Numbered from the stretch's first letter, positions 1 through 8,570 are shown. The stretch: DNA of 64,000 nucleotides from Paenibacillus polysaccharolyticus (GCF_900102085.1 NZ_FMVM01000013.1:124001-188000); one strand, 5' to 3'. A program made the numbers and translations. The notes: generated by a model not told the origin, from the sequence alone.

Positions 1-10
1 GCTTGAGGGC

Positions 11-1897
11 ATGAGTGAAAGGCATGTGCAACAATGGCTGGTGTTAAGCATGTATCTTCCGTTAAGTCAGGCTTCGTGGCTGGTAGATCAATTCGTACCC
101 GAGCGTAGCATGGATATGTGGCGTATGGAGGCGTGGCAAAGCTACTTCAATACCAAGCTGGACTTGTATGAGCATCTCTCGGGTGAAATAGAGGCAAGGA
201 GAGTGTTGGTCGAACAGGCGGAGGCAGGGAAATGGAAGAATGGAAATGGATTGGACAGAGGGGAGAACGATAAAAGGGGAAAAGGAATTGGTAGGGATGG
301 AGGGAAAGGGACTGCAGCTATGCGTGCAGTTAGGGTGGGCGGGATGCCGAAGCCATATCCCGCCGAGTATTGGGCTCAGCTGGAGCAGTGCGCAGCTCTG
401 CTGGCTGAGCGGATGAGCGGCCGCCAATTACTGGCGGCCGAGGCCGAGGCGCTGCTGGCGGCGGAGCCCGCCATGCCGCCAGGGGGCTGGCGCGCGGCTG
501 CGCAGCTCGCGCGCTTGCATGGGCGGCTGCAGCTCACAGCCGCCCTCGAAGGGCCTGCCACGCGCCGCAGGTTCGCGTGGCTCGGCCGCGCGCGAAGCGC
601 GCCCCGCTGCCACCGCTGTGGCAGCGAAGCCAGGCAGCGCGTGCCCTGCGCTGCCTGCGGCCTGGCGGCGTGCGCCTACTGCGAGGCATGCCTCGCGCTA
701 GGGCGTAGCCGTGCTTGTGCGCTGCTGCTACGCAGTGCAGCGCAAGGGGCCGTGCCCGCACGCGGCGAAGCATCGCGTGGCACGGCCCTGGCCCCCACCG
801 GCGGCGGACTCGCCCGGTGGGGGCTAAGCGCAGCGCAGAGCGCGGCAGCAGCCGCGGCGCTCGCGTTTTTGGCCCGGCCGCCCGCAGGGGATGGGCCGGG
901 GCGGTTCTTGCTCTGGGCCGTGACCGGGGCCGGCAAGACCGAGATGATTTTTCCACTAATCCAGCACACCCTGGATCATGGGGGACGAGCATTGGTCGCT
1001 ACACCGCGCAGGGATGTTGTACTGGAGCTGGCTCCGCGCCTTGCCAAAGCATTCCCGGACACCTCGCTCGCAACGCTGTATGGCGGAAGTTCGGAGCGCT
1101 GGAAAGACGCGCAGCTTACTCTGGCCACCACACACCAGCTTATGCGTTTTTACCAAGGTTTTGATCTGGTGATCATCGACGAACTTGATGCATTTCCTTA
1201 TCATAACGATCCCATGCTGGCCCACGCCGCTACATCTTGCTGTAAACCGGAGGGGCATTTTATTTATTTGTCCGCTACGCCGCCAACCCGTTTGCAACGT
1301 GAGGTCGCTTTGGGCAAACTTGCTCATGCCAAAGTGCCTGTCCGCTTCCATCGACATCCGCTACCTGTACCGAAGCTGATCAACATGTCTACTATGGCAC
1401 AATGCATCAAACGCAAACAACTTCCAGCTACCATCGTGAGTAGCATTCGTACTTCCTTACAACGTGATGCTCAGGTGTTTGTTTTTGTAACGCGTATCGC
1501 CCAGATTGAGGCCTTTGTGCTCCTGATGCGTCGGACTTTTCCTGGGATCTCAATTGAAGGCACTTCATCGCAGGATGCGGAGCGGGCTGCCAAAGTCATT
1601 GCATTTCGTGAACGCTCCATCCGTCTGCTCGTGACAACCACCATCTTGGAGCGAGGCGTGACGATCCCGCGTAGCGATGTGTTTATTCTGGATGCAGACA
1701 ACGGACTTTTTGACGAGGCTTCGCTCGTACAGATGGCAGGCCGGGCAGGGCGCTCCCTGGATGATCCGGCAGGCCGTGTCGTATTTGCTGCATCCCGCCG
1801 TACTCGTTCCCAAGTGAAAGCTGTATCCCAGATCCGCAAAATGAACGCTATTGCCCGTCGCAAACGTTACCTCCGTACGCCAGCTCCAAGATCATAG
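11..1897 (+). CDS. comFA: ComFA, competence DNA-translocation ATPase/helicase
   Basis: DEAD-type ATPase thought to drive uptake of single-stranded transforming DNA on the cytoplasmic side of the membrane. Seen: Walker A VTGAGKTE (about 304-311), Walker B IIDELDAF (388-395), LSATPP (about 427) and the helicase motif QMAGRAGRS (about 573-581). A CxxC cluster at 200-227 fits the zinc finger known in ComFA. At 628 aa it is much longer than the roughly 460 aa B. subtilis protein; the extra length is N-terminal, and the stretch coded by nt 400-915 is very GC-rich and alanine-rich, unlike the rest. The frame is open to the window edge, so the true start could lie upstream, although GAGGG sits just before this ATG. 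comFC follows after 217 bp; no comFB is present. Confidence 0.92.
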   Translation: MSERHVQQWLVLSMYLPLSQASWLVDQFVPERSMDMWRMEAWQSYFNTKLDLYEHLSGEIEARRVLVEQAEAGKWKNGNGLDRGENDKRGKGIGRDGGKGTAAMRAVRVGGMPKPYPAEYWAQLEQCAALLAERMSGRQLLAAEAEALLAAEPAMPPGGWRAAAQLARLHGRLQLTAALEGPATRRRFAWLGRARSAPRCHRCGSEARQRVPCAACGLAACAYCEACLALGRSRACALLLRSAAQGAVPARGEASRGTALAPTGGGLARWGLSAAQSAAAAAALAFLARPPAGDGPGRFLLWAVTGAGKTEMIFPLIQHTLDHGGRALVATPRRDVVLELAPRLAKAFPDTSLATLYGGSSERWKDAQLTLATTHQLMRFYQGFDLVIIDELDAFPYHNDPMLAHAATSCCKPEGHFIYLSATPPTRLQREVALGKLAHAKVPVRFHRHPLPVPKLINMSTMAQCIKRKQLPATIVSSIRTSLQRDAQVFVFVTRIAQIEAFVLLMRRTFPGISIEGTSSQDAERAAKVIAFRERSIRLLVTTTILERGVTIPRSDVFILDADNGLFDEASLVQMAGRAGRSLDDPAGRVVFAASRRTRSQVKAVSQIRKMNAIARRKRYLRTPAPRS

Positions 1898-2114
1898 TCA
1901 TCATTACATCAACATACACAACTGAACTTGAATAAGCTCACTACAGACTAATCGTTGATGCGAACCATTATTTACGCCAGTATCCACCTTCAAACAAAAC
2001 CATTCCATCGCTACACAAGCACTAGTGGTCTTCACACTACTAACCGAACGTGTATTACATACTTTATGCTCGCTACGTCGTCTCGTTATTCCGTTTAGAG
2101 AGGAGAAGCACATC

Positions 2115-2936
2115 ATGTTCAGTTATATTTCTCATATCTCCGAGCATGTTCAGCGTTTAACCGGACAACTCCATAAGCTGCTTGGCCCGCCGGGTTCACC
2201 ATGTTTGACTTGTGGAACCCGTGCAGTGTTGTCCTCACGTTATCCCGGGATATGTTCGCGTTGTGTACAGCAGATTCCATGGATTCGTTCGATCCGTTGC
2301 CAGCGCTGTGGGCGTGGTGTAGGATGCCCTGACTGTGTGCGCCCGCATATGCAGAATCGCTCTTTCTTCTGCAATCGTAGCGCCGTCCAGTATAACGATC
2401 TAATGAAAGATTGGATAAGCATGTACAAATTTCGAGGCTATGAGCGCTACGCTCCGCTACTAACTGCTATGTTAACTCAAGCTTTTCAAGCGATGAGTGA
2501 AGAACTGACTCTTATATGTGAAAAAGAAACCGGGAAGCCGCTATGGCGACCGGATGCGGTCACGTATGTGCCCGTGAGCGACGAGCGTCTGGCCGAACGC
2601 GGCTTTAATCAGGCGGAGCGGCTGGCAACAGAGCTTGCCATCACCGCTGGTTTGCCCTGTGTTGATCTGTTGCAACGCCAGATCAACACAGGGAAACAAA
2701 GCTTCAAGTCTCGCGCCGAGCGATTCGAGACGATGAAACATGCCTTTTCTATCAAGCTTGATGAATTTGATTTCAGCCTGCTCAAGAATTACAGCAAGCC
2801 GTTTAAATTACTTTTAATTGATGACATCTACACGACCGGAAGTACGTTAGACGCTTGTGGGCATGTCATTTTACATGCCGCAAGTAAAGCCGGCGTGACG
2901 GTGGAGATTTATACACTCACACTAGCACGGTCTTGA
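2115..2936 (+). CDS. comFC: ComFC, amidophosphoribosyltransferase-like competence protein
   Basis: Phosphoribosyltransferase-fold protein needed for transformation, thought to act with ComFA at the inner face of the membrane. The N-terminal third carries paired CxxC motifs (CLTCG, CSRC, CQRCG, CPDC), a likely zinc ribbon. The PRPP-binding loop LLIDDIYTTGST lies near residue 233. The ATG at 2115 is chosen because AGAGGAGAAG precedes it; the frame could open 30 codons earlier but without a ribosome site. Length 273 aa is close to the family norm. It lies between comFA and yvyF as in B. subtilis. Confidence 0.92.
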   Translation: MFSYISHISEHVQRLTGQLHKLLGPPGSPCLTCGTRAVLSSRYPGICSRCVQQIPWIRSIRCQRCGRGVGCPDCVRPHMQNRSFFCNRSAVQYNDLMKDWISMYKFRGYERYAPLLTAMLTQAFQAMSEELTLICEKETGKPLWRPDAVTYVPVSDERLAERGFNQAERLATELAITAGLPCVDLLQRQINTGKQSFKSRAERFETMKHAFSIKLDEFDFSLLKNYSKPFKLLLIDDIYTTGSTLDACGHVILHAASKAGVTVEIYTLTLARS

Positions 2937-2949
2937 GGTTTTGTTGTTA

Positions 2950-2972
2950 TTTCCCCCTAAATAGTTAGGGGA
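2950..2972. other. Hairpin downstream of comFC
   Basis: TTTCCCCCTAA and TTAGGGGAAA form a short stem with a four-base loop. There is no T tract on either strand, so it is at best a weak terminator or an RNA-end stabiliser. The rest of the comFC-yvyF gap is AT-rich with no further feature I can support. Confidence 0.4.
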
Positions 2973-3163
2973 AACTGTGAAGTAGATATCAGAAGCTAAG
3001 ATAACCTTGTAAAATATGGGGTCCAACTTTAAAAAAAATTTCATATTCACGCAATCTAACCATTGTATATTTGTAAATATGCTATGGACTTCATATGAGA
3101 AAATAAGGTAATGTATAGATATTATCTAGTCGGAATAGGAAGTTTGAGAGGGGAGTTTTAGCG

Positions 3164-3568
3164 ATGAATTTAGGGAATTGTCCTCGTTGCGGAAGATTGT
3201 ATGCATTGAATTTTCGTGATGTGTGCTCGAACTGTATCAAGGAAATGGAGCAGGAATACCAGATCTGTGTAGACTATTTGCGCGAGAATAAAGGCGCCAA
3301 CATACAGGAATTGTCGGATGCGACAGAAGTCTCAATCAAAACCATCACGAAGTTTATCCGAGAGGGACGGATTTCCATCGAAAACGCCCCGAATATGATG
3401 TATCCTTGTGAAGTGTGCGGAATGCTGATTCGTGAAGGCCATATGTGCGATTCCTGCCGTACTCGACTAACGAAAGACTTGGCTGGGGCTGCTCGTGAAG
3501 TAGGTCAGAAGGATAACAACCCAATAGGCGGACGAACCTACAATGCCGTCGACAAACTGCGCAATTAA
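3164..3568 (+). CDS. yvyF: YvyF family flagellar operon protein
   Basis: Small cysteine-rich protein (134 aa) always found at the head of late flagellar operons in Bacillales (family TIGR03826). Two CxxC pairs at the N-terminus (CPRCG, CSNC) and two further pairs (CEVCG, CDSC) suggest zinc binding. The middle part, around residues 44-70 (GANIQELSDATEVSIKTITK), reads like a helix-turn-helix. Function is not established; a regulatory role is inference from the fold. A GAGAGGGGAG ribosome site precedes the ATG. A terminator-like hairpin separates it from flgM. Confidence 0.85.
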   Translation: MNLGNCPRCGRLYALNFRDVCSNCIKEMEQEYQICVDYLRENKGANIQELSDATEVSIKTITKFIREGRISIENAPNMMYPCEVCGMLIREGHMCDSCRTRLTKDLAGAAREVGQKDNNPIGGRTYNAVDKLRN

Positions 3569-3620
3569 TAGGAACGTGGTCTTAAATACGAATAATGCTA
3601 TAACAAATGTTTTGAAACGT

Positions 3621-3655
3621 ACCGATAAACTTATTAAAGATTATCGGTTTTTTTT
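3621..3655 (+). terminator. Intrinsic terminator between yvyF and flgM
   Basis: ACCGATAA pairs with TTATCGGT across a 12-nt loop and is followed by eight T. It would stop part of the com/yvyF transcription before flgM, so flgM-flgN-flgK-flgL probably has its own promoter in 3656-3743. A weak sigma-D-like TAAA with ACGTATAT lies at 3680-3706. Confidence 0.75.
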
Positions 3656-3743
3656 ATTATCCTACTCATTTCGAACACATAAAGATAAAGAAAGAAATAC
3701 GTATATCAACGAAAAAAATCAGGTGAAAGGAAGTGCACTTCGA

Positions 3744-4028
3744 ATGAAAATCAATGAACCGAGTCGAATTGGAGCCATCAATTCATATCAGAGGAATGTT
3801 GAGTCCAATCAGCAGGCTGAGAACAAGAAAAGCCGCCGCAAGGATGAAGTATCCATTTCTCCGGAGGCGATGAAGATGCTTGAAGAACAAGGACGTACAC
3901 AAGATGCAGGACGGTTGCAACGCATTCAGGAGTTGAAAGAGCAGGTAAGCTCAGGAACATACCAGGTAGACAGTAGCAAGCTTGCTGACAAGCTGCTACC
4001 GTATTTCAAGTCTTTTGATAAGGAATAG
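3744..4028 (+). CDS. flgM: FlgM, anti-sigma-D factor
   Basis: Anti-sigma factor that holds the flagellar sigma factor SigD/FliA inactive until the hook-basal body is complete. 94 aa, typical for FlgM. The N-terminal MKINEPSRIG and the segment RRKDEVSISPEAM match the conserved sigma-binding protein of Bacillales. ATG 3744 is chosen because GAAAGGAAG lies upstream and the family N-terminus begins there; an open frame continues upstream to 3543 but overlaps the terminator. flgN follows after 11 bp. Confidence 0.9.
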   Translation: MKINEPSRIGAINSYQRNVESNQQAENKKSRRKDEVSISPEAMKMLEEQGRTQDAGRLQRIQELKEQVSSGTYQVDSSKLADKLLPYFKSFDKE

Positions 4029-4039
4029 GTGATTAGGTA

Positions 4040-4543
4040 ATGGCAGCACTGGACAGATTAATTGCAGTTTTAGAGCAGATGGAGCAAAGTCACCGTGATA
4101 TGCTGGAGCTAAGTCAAGTTAAACGAGAAGTTATCGTCAAAAATGATGTAGACCAGCTTATTGCTATCATGAATAAGGAATCCAAGTTTATGAAACAGCA
4201 GGAGCCGCTTGAAACAGAACGACTACATGCTGTTCATGAACTACTTCAGGAGCGTGGCATCAAGTCGATGCTGAACCTGAATATTACCGAGATTTCCAAG
4301 CTGATCTTTGATCCGGCTGACAAACAGCGATTGTTTGAAGTTCAGAAGAGGCTGGCGGGAACATTACAAGAATTGAAAGAGATTAATCAACTCAATCAAA
4401 AGCTGATCGAGCAATCATTAATGTTTATTGATTTATCTATGGACATGTTTGCTTCGAGACCTGAACAGGATGCAACTTATCAGCATCCTGCTGATAAACA
4501 CGGCAATCCAGGGCGAATCGGTCTGTTCGACACGCGTGCCTGA
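4040..4543 (+). CDS. flgN: FlgN (YvyG), chaperone for FlgK/FlgL
   Basis: 167-aa, mostly helical and charged protein with the layout of FlgN-type export chaperones, which keep the hook-filament junction proteins FlgK and FlgL export-ready in the cytoplasm. Sequence identity within this family is low, so the call rests on helical heptads (for example LDRLIAVLEQMEQSHRDMLE), the size and the position directly before flgK. The tail after about residue 145 is non-helical. Confidence 0.85.
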   Translation: MAALDRLIAVLEQMEQSHRDMLELSQVKREVIVKNDVDQLIAIMNKESKFMKQQEPLETERLHAVHELLQERGIKSMLNLNITEISKLIFDPADKQRLFEVQKRLAGTLQELKEINQLNQKLIEQSLMFIDLSMDMFASRPEQDATYQHPADKHGNPGRIGLFDTRA

Positions 4544-4561
4544 TTAATAGGGGGAAACCAG

Positions 4562-6118
4562 GTGACATCTACATTTCATTCAATCGAAACGGCTAAACGC
4601 AGTTTGTTTACACAGACGGCCGCTCTTAGCACAACAGGCCATAACGTAGCCAACGCCAACACGGAAGGATACTCACGTCAGAAGGTGAACATGCAGGCTT
4701 CCATTCCTATGGAGCCGTTTGCATTTTTGCACAGCACAGCACCAGGACAACTCGGAACAGGAGTAGAGTTCGACTCGATCACACGTGTTCGCGAGAAGTT
4801 TCTGGATGACCAGTATCGAAACGAAAATACCAACTTTGGGAGTTGGTCGATTCAGCGAGATACACTGGAAAAACTCGAGGCGATTGTAAATGAGCCATCG
4901 GACACGGGTTTCCGGACGGTTATGGATAATTTCTATAAATCCTGGTCCGATCTGAGTAAAAACCCGGAAGACGTTACGGCTCGACGGATTGTTAAAGAGA
5001 CGACACTGGCTCTTACAGATGCGATGAACCAGATTAGTCGCCAATTGGACGCTCTAAGTCAGGATTTGGACAGCAATATTGCGGTCAAGAGTAATGAAAT
5101 CCAAGGTTATTTGGGTAATATTGCGAACCTTAACAGTGCAATTGTAAAGGTAGAGTCCCTAGGGGATAATGCAAACGACCTACGTGACCAACGTGACTTA
5201 ATGGCAGACAAGCTTTCCAAAATTATGAATATTACCGTCACGGATTCGCCACAGGGTTATCAGGTTCAAATGAATGGACAAGAGCTTGTGACTGGCGGAG
5301 TGGTACAAACAGTGGTAGATTCAGCGTTTTTGAATAACGCATATACAGCTGGTACGCTCACCAACGGTGAGGTTCATGGCATGATCAAATCCAGAGATAC
5401 GCTGGTGAGTGACTACCGTAAACAAATGGATGAGCTAGCGAATACGTTAGCTAACGGGGATATCGAGATCACAATACCTGCAGGTTCTGTACTACCTGAT
5501 AATACCGTTCTGAATAATGTTACATACACAGGAGCGACACGAACATTGGCTAGTGATCTGAAGGTCACTGTCAAAGGTTTAAACGGATTGCATCAGCTTG
5601 GGTATAGTCTGGATGGTACGAACAATGGAGGATTACCTTTCTTTACTGCGGCTGGAGGTGGAACCGCAATTACAGCCGGGAATATCTCCTTGAATGCCGC
5701 CATAGTGGCTGATCCAAACAAGATTGCAACTTCACTTCGAACAACAACGAATGCATCTGGAACAGAAACGATAATCAAAGGGAATAATACACTGGCTAAT
5801 CTGATGGCTAATCTTAAAGACACGCCGATGAAATCAGCTGACGGTTTGCGTAATGCAACAATCGGGGCTCAATTTAGCGCGATAGTAGGTCAACTCGGTG
5901 TACAGTCTCAGGAAGCAGCTCGCCAAACATCGAATTCGGAATTTTTGGTCGAACAGGTCAACACGAGACGCCAATCGGTCAGTGGAGTATCGCTGGATGA
6001 AGAGATGTCGAATATGATTAAATTCCAGCATGCATACAGTGCTTCAGCGCGCTTTATGACGGCATATGACCAATTATTAGAGAAATTAATTAATTCTACA
6101 GGTACAGTAGGCAGATAA
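4562..6118 (+). CDS. flgK: FlgK, hook-filament junction protein 1
   Basis: First hook-associated protein, which joins hook to filament outside the cell. The conserved N-terminal helix region (STTGHNVANANTEGYSRQ, about residues 22-40) and the C-terminal helix region (SLDEEMSNMIKFQHAYSASA) that form the D0/D1 domain are both present. 518 aa, with a variable middle rich in T, N and G. Start is GTG at 4562 behind GGGGGAAACCAG. Cys-free, as expected for an exported axial protein. Confidence 0.95.
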   Translation: MTSTFHSIETAKRSLFTQTAALSTTGHNVANANTEGYSRQKVNMQASIPMEPFAFLHSTAPGQLGTGVEFDSITRVREKFLDDQYRNENTNFGSWSIQRDTLEKLEAIVNEPSDTGFRTVMDNFYKSWSDLSKNPEDVTARRIVKETTLALTDAMNQISRQLDALSQDLDSNIAVKSNEIQGYLGNIANLNSAIVKVESLGDNANDLRDQRDLMADKLSKIMNITVTDSPQGYQVQMNGQELVTGGVVQTVVDSAFLNNAYTAGTLTNGEVHGMIKSRDTLVSDYRKQMDELANTLANGDIEITIPAGSVLPDNTVLNNVTYTGATRTLASDLKVTVKGLNGLHQLGYSLDGTNNGGLPFFTAAGGGTAITAGNISLNAAIVADPNKIATSLRTTTNASGTETIIKGNNTLANLMANLKDTPMKSADGLRNATIGAQFSAIVGQLGVQSQEAARQTSNSEFLVEQVNTRRQSVSGVSLDEEMSNMIKFQHAYSASARFMTAYDQLLEKLINSTGTVGR

Positions 6119-6144
6119 ACATAGAGAGGAGTGAGTAAATTAAA

Positions 6145-7065
6145 ATGAGAGTTACCAATAACATGTTGAGTTCACAGTTGATTCTTAACCTGAACCGCAA
6201 TGCACAGCAAATGAACACTACTCAAACTCAATTGGCAACAGGGCGTAAGATTAATAAGCCTTCAGATGATCCGGTTGGTATTACTTATTCTCTCCGGTAC
6301 CGTGCGGAACTATCATCCAATGAGCAATATCAGAAAAATGTGGATAGCGCGATATCTTGGCTGGATTTCAATGATACCGTTATGGATCAGGCCGGTAGTG
6401 TGGTACAGCGTTTGAGAGAATTGACAGTTCAAGCGGCAACGGGAACGAATCCACAGTCGGCTCTGGACAGCATCAATGAAGAAGTCAAACAACTCAAAGC
6501 ACAGCTCATAGATATCTCAAATAGCACACTAAACGGAAAGTATGTTTTTAACGGCGAAACCTATGACGTTAAGCCATACGATTTTCCTGCAAATCCGGAT
6601 GGATCATTTGACACATCTGGCGCTGCTTCAGTTCTTACTGATACAGGCAAGATTAATTTTATTGTCGGTGAAGCTGTTCAACTCCCGATCAATGTCACGG
6701 GCAATGAGGTATTTGGAAACGCAGCTGAGGCAGATAACCTGTTTGTGATCTTTAATACTATTAGTCAGGCTCTGGCTAGTGGAGATCAGAAGGAATTGTC
6801 TAATCAACTAAACAATATTGATACGCGGACCAATAAAATGCTTTCTATTCGAGCTGAAATTGGTGCAAAAACAAATCGTATAGAACTGATGCAAGGTAGA
6901 TTGAGTGATCTTGAAGTGAATTTGTCCGATCTACAGTCCAAGGTTGAGGATGCGGATTATGCTGAATTGTCCATCAAATCTAAAATCCAGGAGAATATTT
7001 ACAACGCTTCTCTATCTACAGGAGCGAAAATCATATCCCAATCTTTGGTTGACTTTCTGAGATAA
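6145..7065 (+). CDS. flgL: FlgL, hook-filament junction protein 3
   Basis: Second junction protein, homologous to flagellin at both ends. N-terminal MRVTNNMLSSQLILNLNRN and LATGRKINKPSDDP are the family signature; the C-terminus (LSIKSKIQENIYNASLSTGA) is the second half of the coiled-coil core. 306 aa. GAGAGGAGTG precedes the ATG. It lies 26 bp after flgK, co-transcribed. Confidence 0.95.
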   Translation: MRVTNNMLSSQLILNLNRNAQQMNTTQTQLATGRKINKPSDDPVGITYSLRYRAELSSNEQYQKNVDSAISWLDFNDTVMDQAGSVVQRLRELTVQAATGTNPQSALDSINEEVKQLKAQLIDISNSTLNGKYVFNGETYDVKPYDFPANPDGSFDTSGAASVLTDTGKINFIVGEAVQLPINVTGNEVFGNAAEADNLFVIFNTISQALASGDQKELSNQLNNIDTRTNKMLSIRAEIGAKTNRIELMQGRLSDLEVNLSDLQSKVEDADYAELSIKSKIQENIYNASLSTGAKIISQSLVDFLR

Positions 7066-7080
7066 AGGGGAGATCCTCTT

Positions 7081-7650
7081 GTGAGTATTATTCCAATGCT
7101 GCAAATCCAGACAACGCCTACAGTACTTCATATAGATGCGGACATGGGGCAGTATTCCATCCGGCAACCGAAAGCAGATGTAGAGCTCCATACGAAGCCT
7201 GGGAAGTTAACGATACAAAGCCATCCGATAGATCTTAATATCGATCAGTCCAAGGCCTTCTCGGCCTATCATGGAGGGAATATGATTGATATGAATGCCC
7301 GGATCTATTCAGGCATTCAGCAGATTTTTCTGCAAAATATGGCCGAGCGTGTACAGCAAGGAAATGAACTGGCGGCAATTCATAAGCCAGGTAATACGAT
7401 TGCCAACATTGTCGGGACGAACTGGCAAGCCAAACCGTTTCCAGAGACGCGTACACCGGCATCTATGGATAATGTGAGCATTCGTGTTAACACGAGAGCG
7501 CCTGACGTTCGTTTTGAAGCAGGAGAATCGGAAATGAATGTCACCGTGAACAAACCTGAGATCGAGTATCAACGCGGGAAACTGGATATCTATGTACAAC
7601 AATATGCTTCCATACAGTATATCCCGCCTTCAATAGATATCGGATTATAA
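7081..7650 (+). CDS. yviE: YviE family (DUF6470) flagellar operon protein
   Basis: 189-aa protein of the family that sits between flgL and fliW in Bacillales. GTG start behind AAGGGGAG. It begins with short beta-like repeats (PMLQIQTTPTVLHIDADMGQ) and has a YQRGKLDIYV segment near the end. No catalytic motif, signal peptide or membrane segment is visible. Role unknown; operon position suggests a flagellar assembly or quality-control task. Confidence 0.8.
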   Translation: MSIIPMLQIQTTPTVLHIDADMGQYSIRQPKADVELHTKPGKLTIQSHPIDLNIDQSKAFSAYHGGNMIDMNARIYSGIQQIFLQNMAERVQQGNELAAIHKPGNTIANIVGTNWQAKPFPETRTPASMDNVSIRVNTRAPDVRFEAGESEMNVTVNKPEIEYQRGKLDIYVQQYASIQYIPPSIDIGL

Positions 7651-7664
7651 GTTATACTATAGAG

Positions 7665-7700
7665 CTATAGACGGTTGTAAGCATCCGCTATAGTTTTTTT
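7665..7700 (+). terminator. Intrinsic terminator or attenuator just upstream of fliW
   Basis: CTATAGACGG and CCGCTATAG pair across a 10-nt loop and are followed by seven T. It lies only about 33-36 nt before the probable fliW start, leaving almost no room for a new promoter, so it would act as an attenuator lowering fliW-csrA expression relative to flgKL. Confidence 0.7.
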
Positions 7701-7735
7701 TATCTAAAATTATTATCGCCAGGGAGGCGTTTATC

Positions 7736-8179
7736 ATTTTTATTGAGACAAGTAATTGGGGTAAGATTGAAGTCGATGAGCAAAGTATTTATGAGTTCTC
7801 CAGAGGTCTGCCTGGATTTGAAGATGAGACTACGTTTGCTTTAATTCCTTGGGAAGAGACACCTTTCAGCTATTTACAATCAGTGAAGGAGAAAGAACTT
7901 TCATTTTTGGTGGTTAGCCCGTTTGAATTTAAACAGGATTACAGCTTTGAACTGAGCGATGAAGATAAAGAAGAATTGGAGATTGAGGAAGAAGTTGCTG
8001 TATTCTCGATCGTTACGATTCATTCCGAGATTACGAAATCAACCATGAATTTGCTGGCTCCAGTAGTCATCAATCCCGTCAAGAGAGTAGGGAAGCAGGT
8101 TGTCCTTCTCCAATCGGACTATATGACCAGACATCTCATCTGGACGGAAGAATTAACGACGACAGAGGGGGGAGCCTGA
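7736..8179 (+). CDS. fliW: FliW, flagellar assembly factor and CsrA antagonist
   Basis: FliW binds flagellin and CsrA in turn and so couples filament assembly to flagellin translation. The conserved GLPGFE motif (about residues 24-29) and [20 protein letters not shown] are present. No ATG, GTG or TTG occurs in this frame before GTG 7883, which would remove the first 49 residues including GLPGFE. A strong AGGGAGG at 7721-7727 lies 8 nt before ATT 7736 and 5 nt before ATC 7733, so translation most likely starts at an AUU or AUC codon, giving 147-148 aa, the family length. The stop is 1 nt from csrA. Confidence 0.88.
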   Translation: MFIETSNWGKIEVDEQSIYEFSRGLPGFEDETTFALIPWEETPFSYLQSVKEKELSFLVVSPFEFKQDYSFELSDEDKEELEIEEEVAVFSIVTIHSEITKSTMNLLAPVVINPVKRVGKQVVLLQSDYMTRHLIWTEELTTTEGGA

Positions 8180-8180
8180 T

Positions 8181-8426
8181 ATGTTAGTATTGTCACGTAA
8201 AAAGGGCGAGTCGATAATCATTCAGGATAACATCGAGGTAACCGTTCTCGCAGTAGAAGGGGACACGGTACGAATCGGTATATCTGCTCCCAAACAGATT
8301 GATATCTTTCGAAAAGAGGTATATGCGTCTATCCAGGAAGCTAACCGGGAATCAGCTAAACCGGATGCTCCCAGCGTTGCAGCTTTTATGGAGCTACTGC
8401 AAGGAATAGAGAACAAAAAAAAATAA
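8181..8426 (+). CDS. csrA: CsrA, carbon storage/flagellin translation regulator
   Basis: Dimeric RNA-binding protein that blocks ribosome access to hag m[23 protein letters not shown] is the canonical N-terminus and the RNA-binding GxxxP region reads [18 protein letters not shown]. At 81 aa it is slightly longer than the E. coli protein (61 aa), as usual in Bacillales. GAGGGGGGAG serves as ribosome site inside the end of fliW, so the two are translationally linked. Its likely target lies 145 bp downstream. Confidence 0.95.
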   Translation: MLVLSRKKGESIIIQDNIEVTVLAVEGDTVRIGISAPKQIDIFRKEVYASIQEANRESAKPDAPSVAAFMELLQGIENKKK

Positions 8427-8444
8427 AAATATTCCAATTTACTA

Positions 8445-8472
8445 TAAAGAGTTCTTCACTTCCTGTCGATAT
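8445..8472 (+). promoter_or_regulatory. Sigma-D-like promoter of hag
   Basis: TAAA at 8445-8448 and GTCGATAT at 8465-8472, 16 nt apart, match the sigma-D (sigma-28) pattern TAAA-N15-GCCGATAT in 11 of 12 positions, with one extra spacer base. It would give a hag leader of about 90 nt. It lies in the csrA-hag gap, as in B. subtilis. Confidence 0.7.
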
Positions 8473-8525
8473 ATAGTTTAGACGCTGCTTCAGCAGGGCG
8501 GCCGACCTTAATGTCGCGGCGTTTA

Positions 8526-8562
8526 CCACATGGATGTGGAACTAACTTATTTTCAGGGAGGA
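8526..8562 (+). promoter_or_regulatory. CsrA binding sites in the hag leader
   Basis: CCACA-TGGA-TGTGG (8526-8539) forms a five-pair stem presenting GGA in the four-base loop, and CACATGGATGT is close to the CsrA consensus RUACARGGAUGU. A second GGA-rich site, CAGGGAGGA (8554-8562), is the hag Shine-Dalgarno itself. Two sites, one on the ribosome site and one upstream, is the arrangement known for B. subtilis hag. A further hairpin (CTGC-TTCA-GCAG, 8485-8496) lies nearer the 5' end. Confidence 0.75.
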
Positions 8563-8570
8563 AATTTCTA

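Noticed and set aside
7883-8179. Short fliW starting at GTG 7883
   Set aside because: Would lack the conserved N-terminal 49 residues including GLPGFE; homology continues upstream to the AUU/AUC region.
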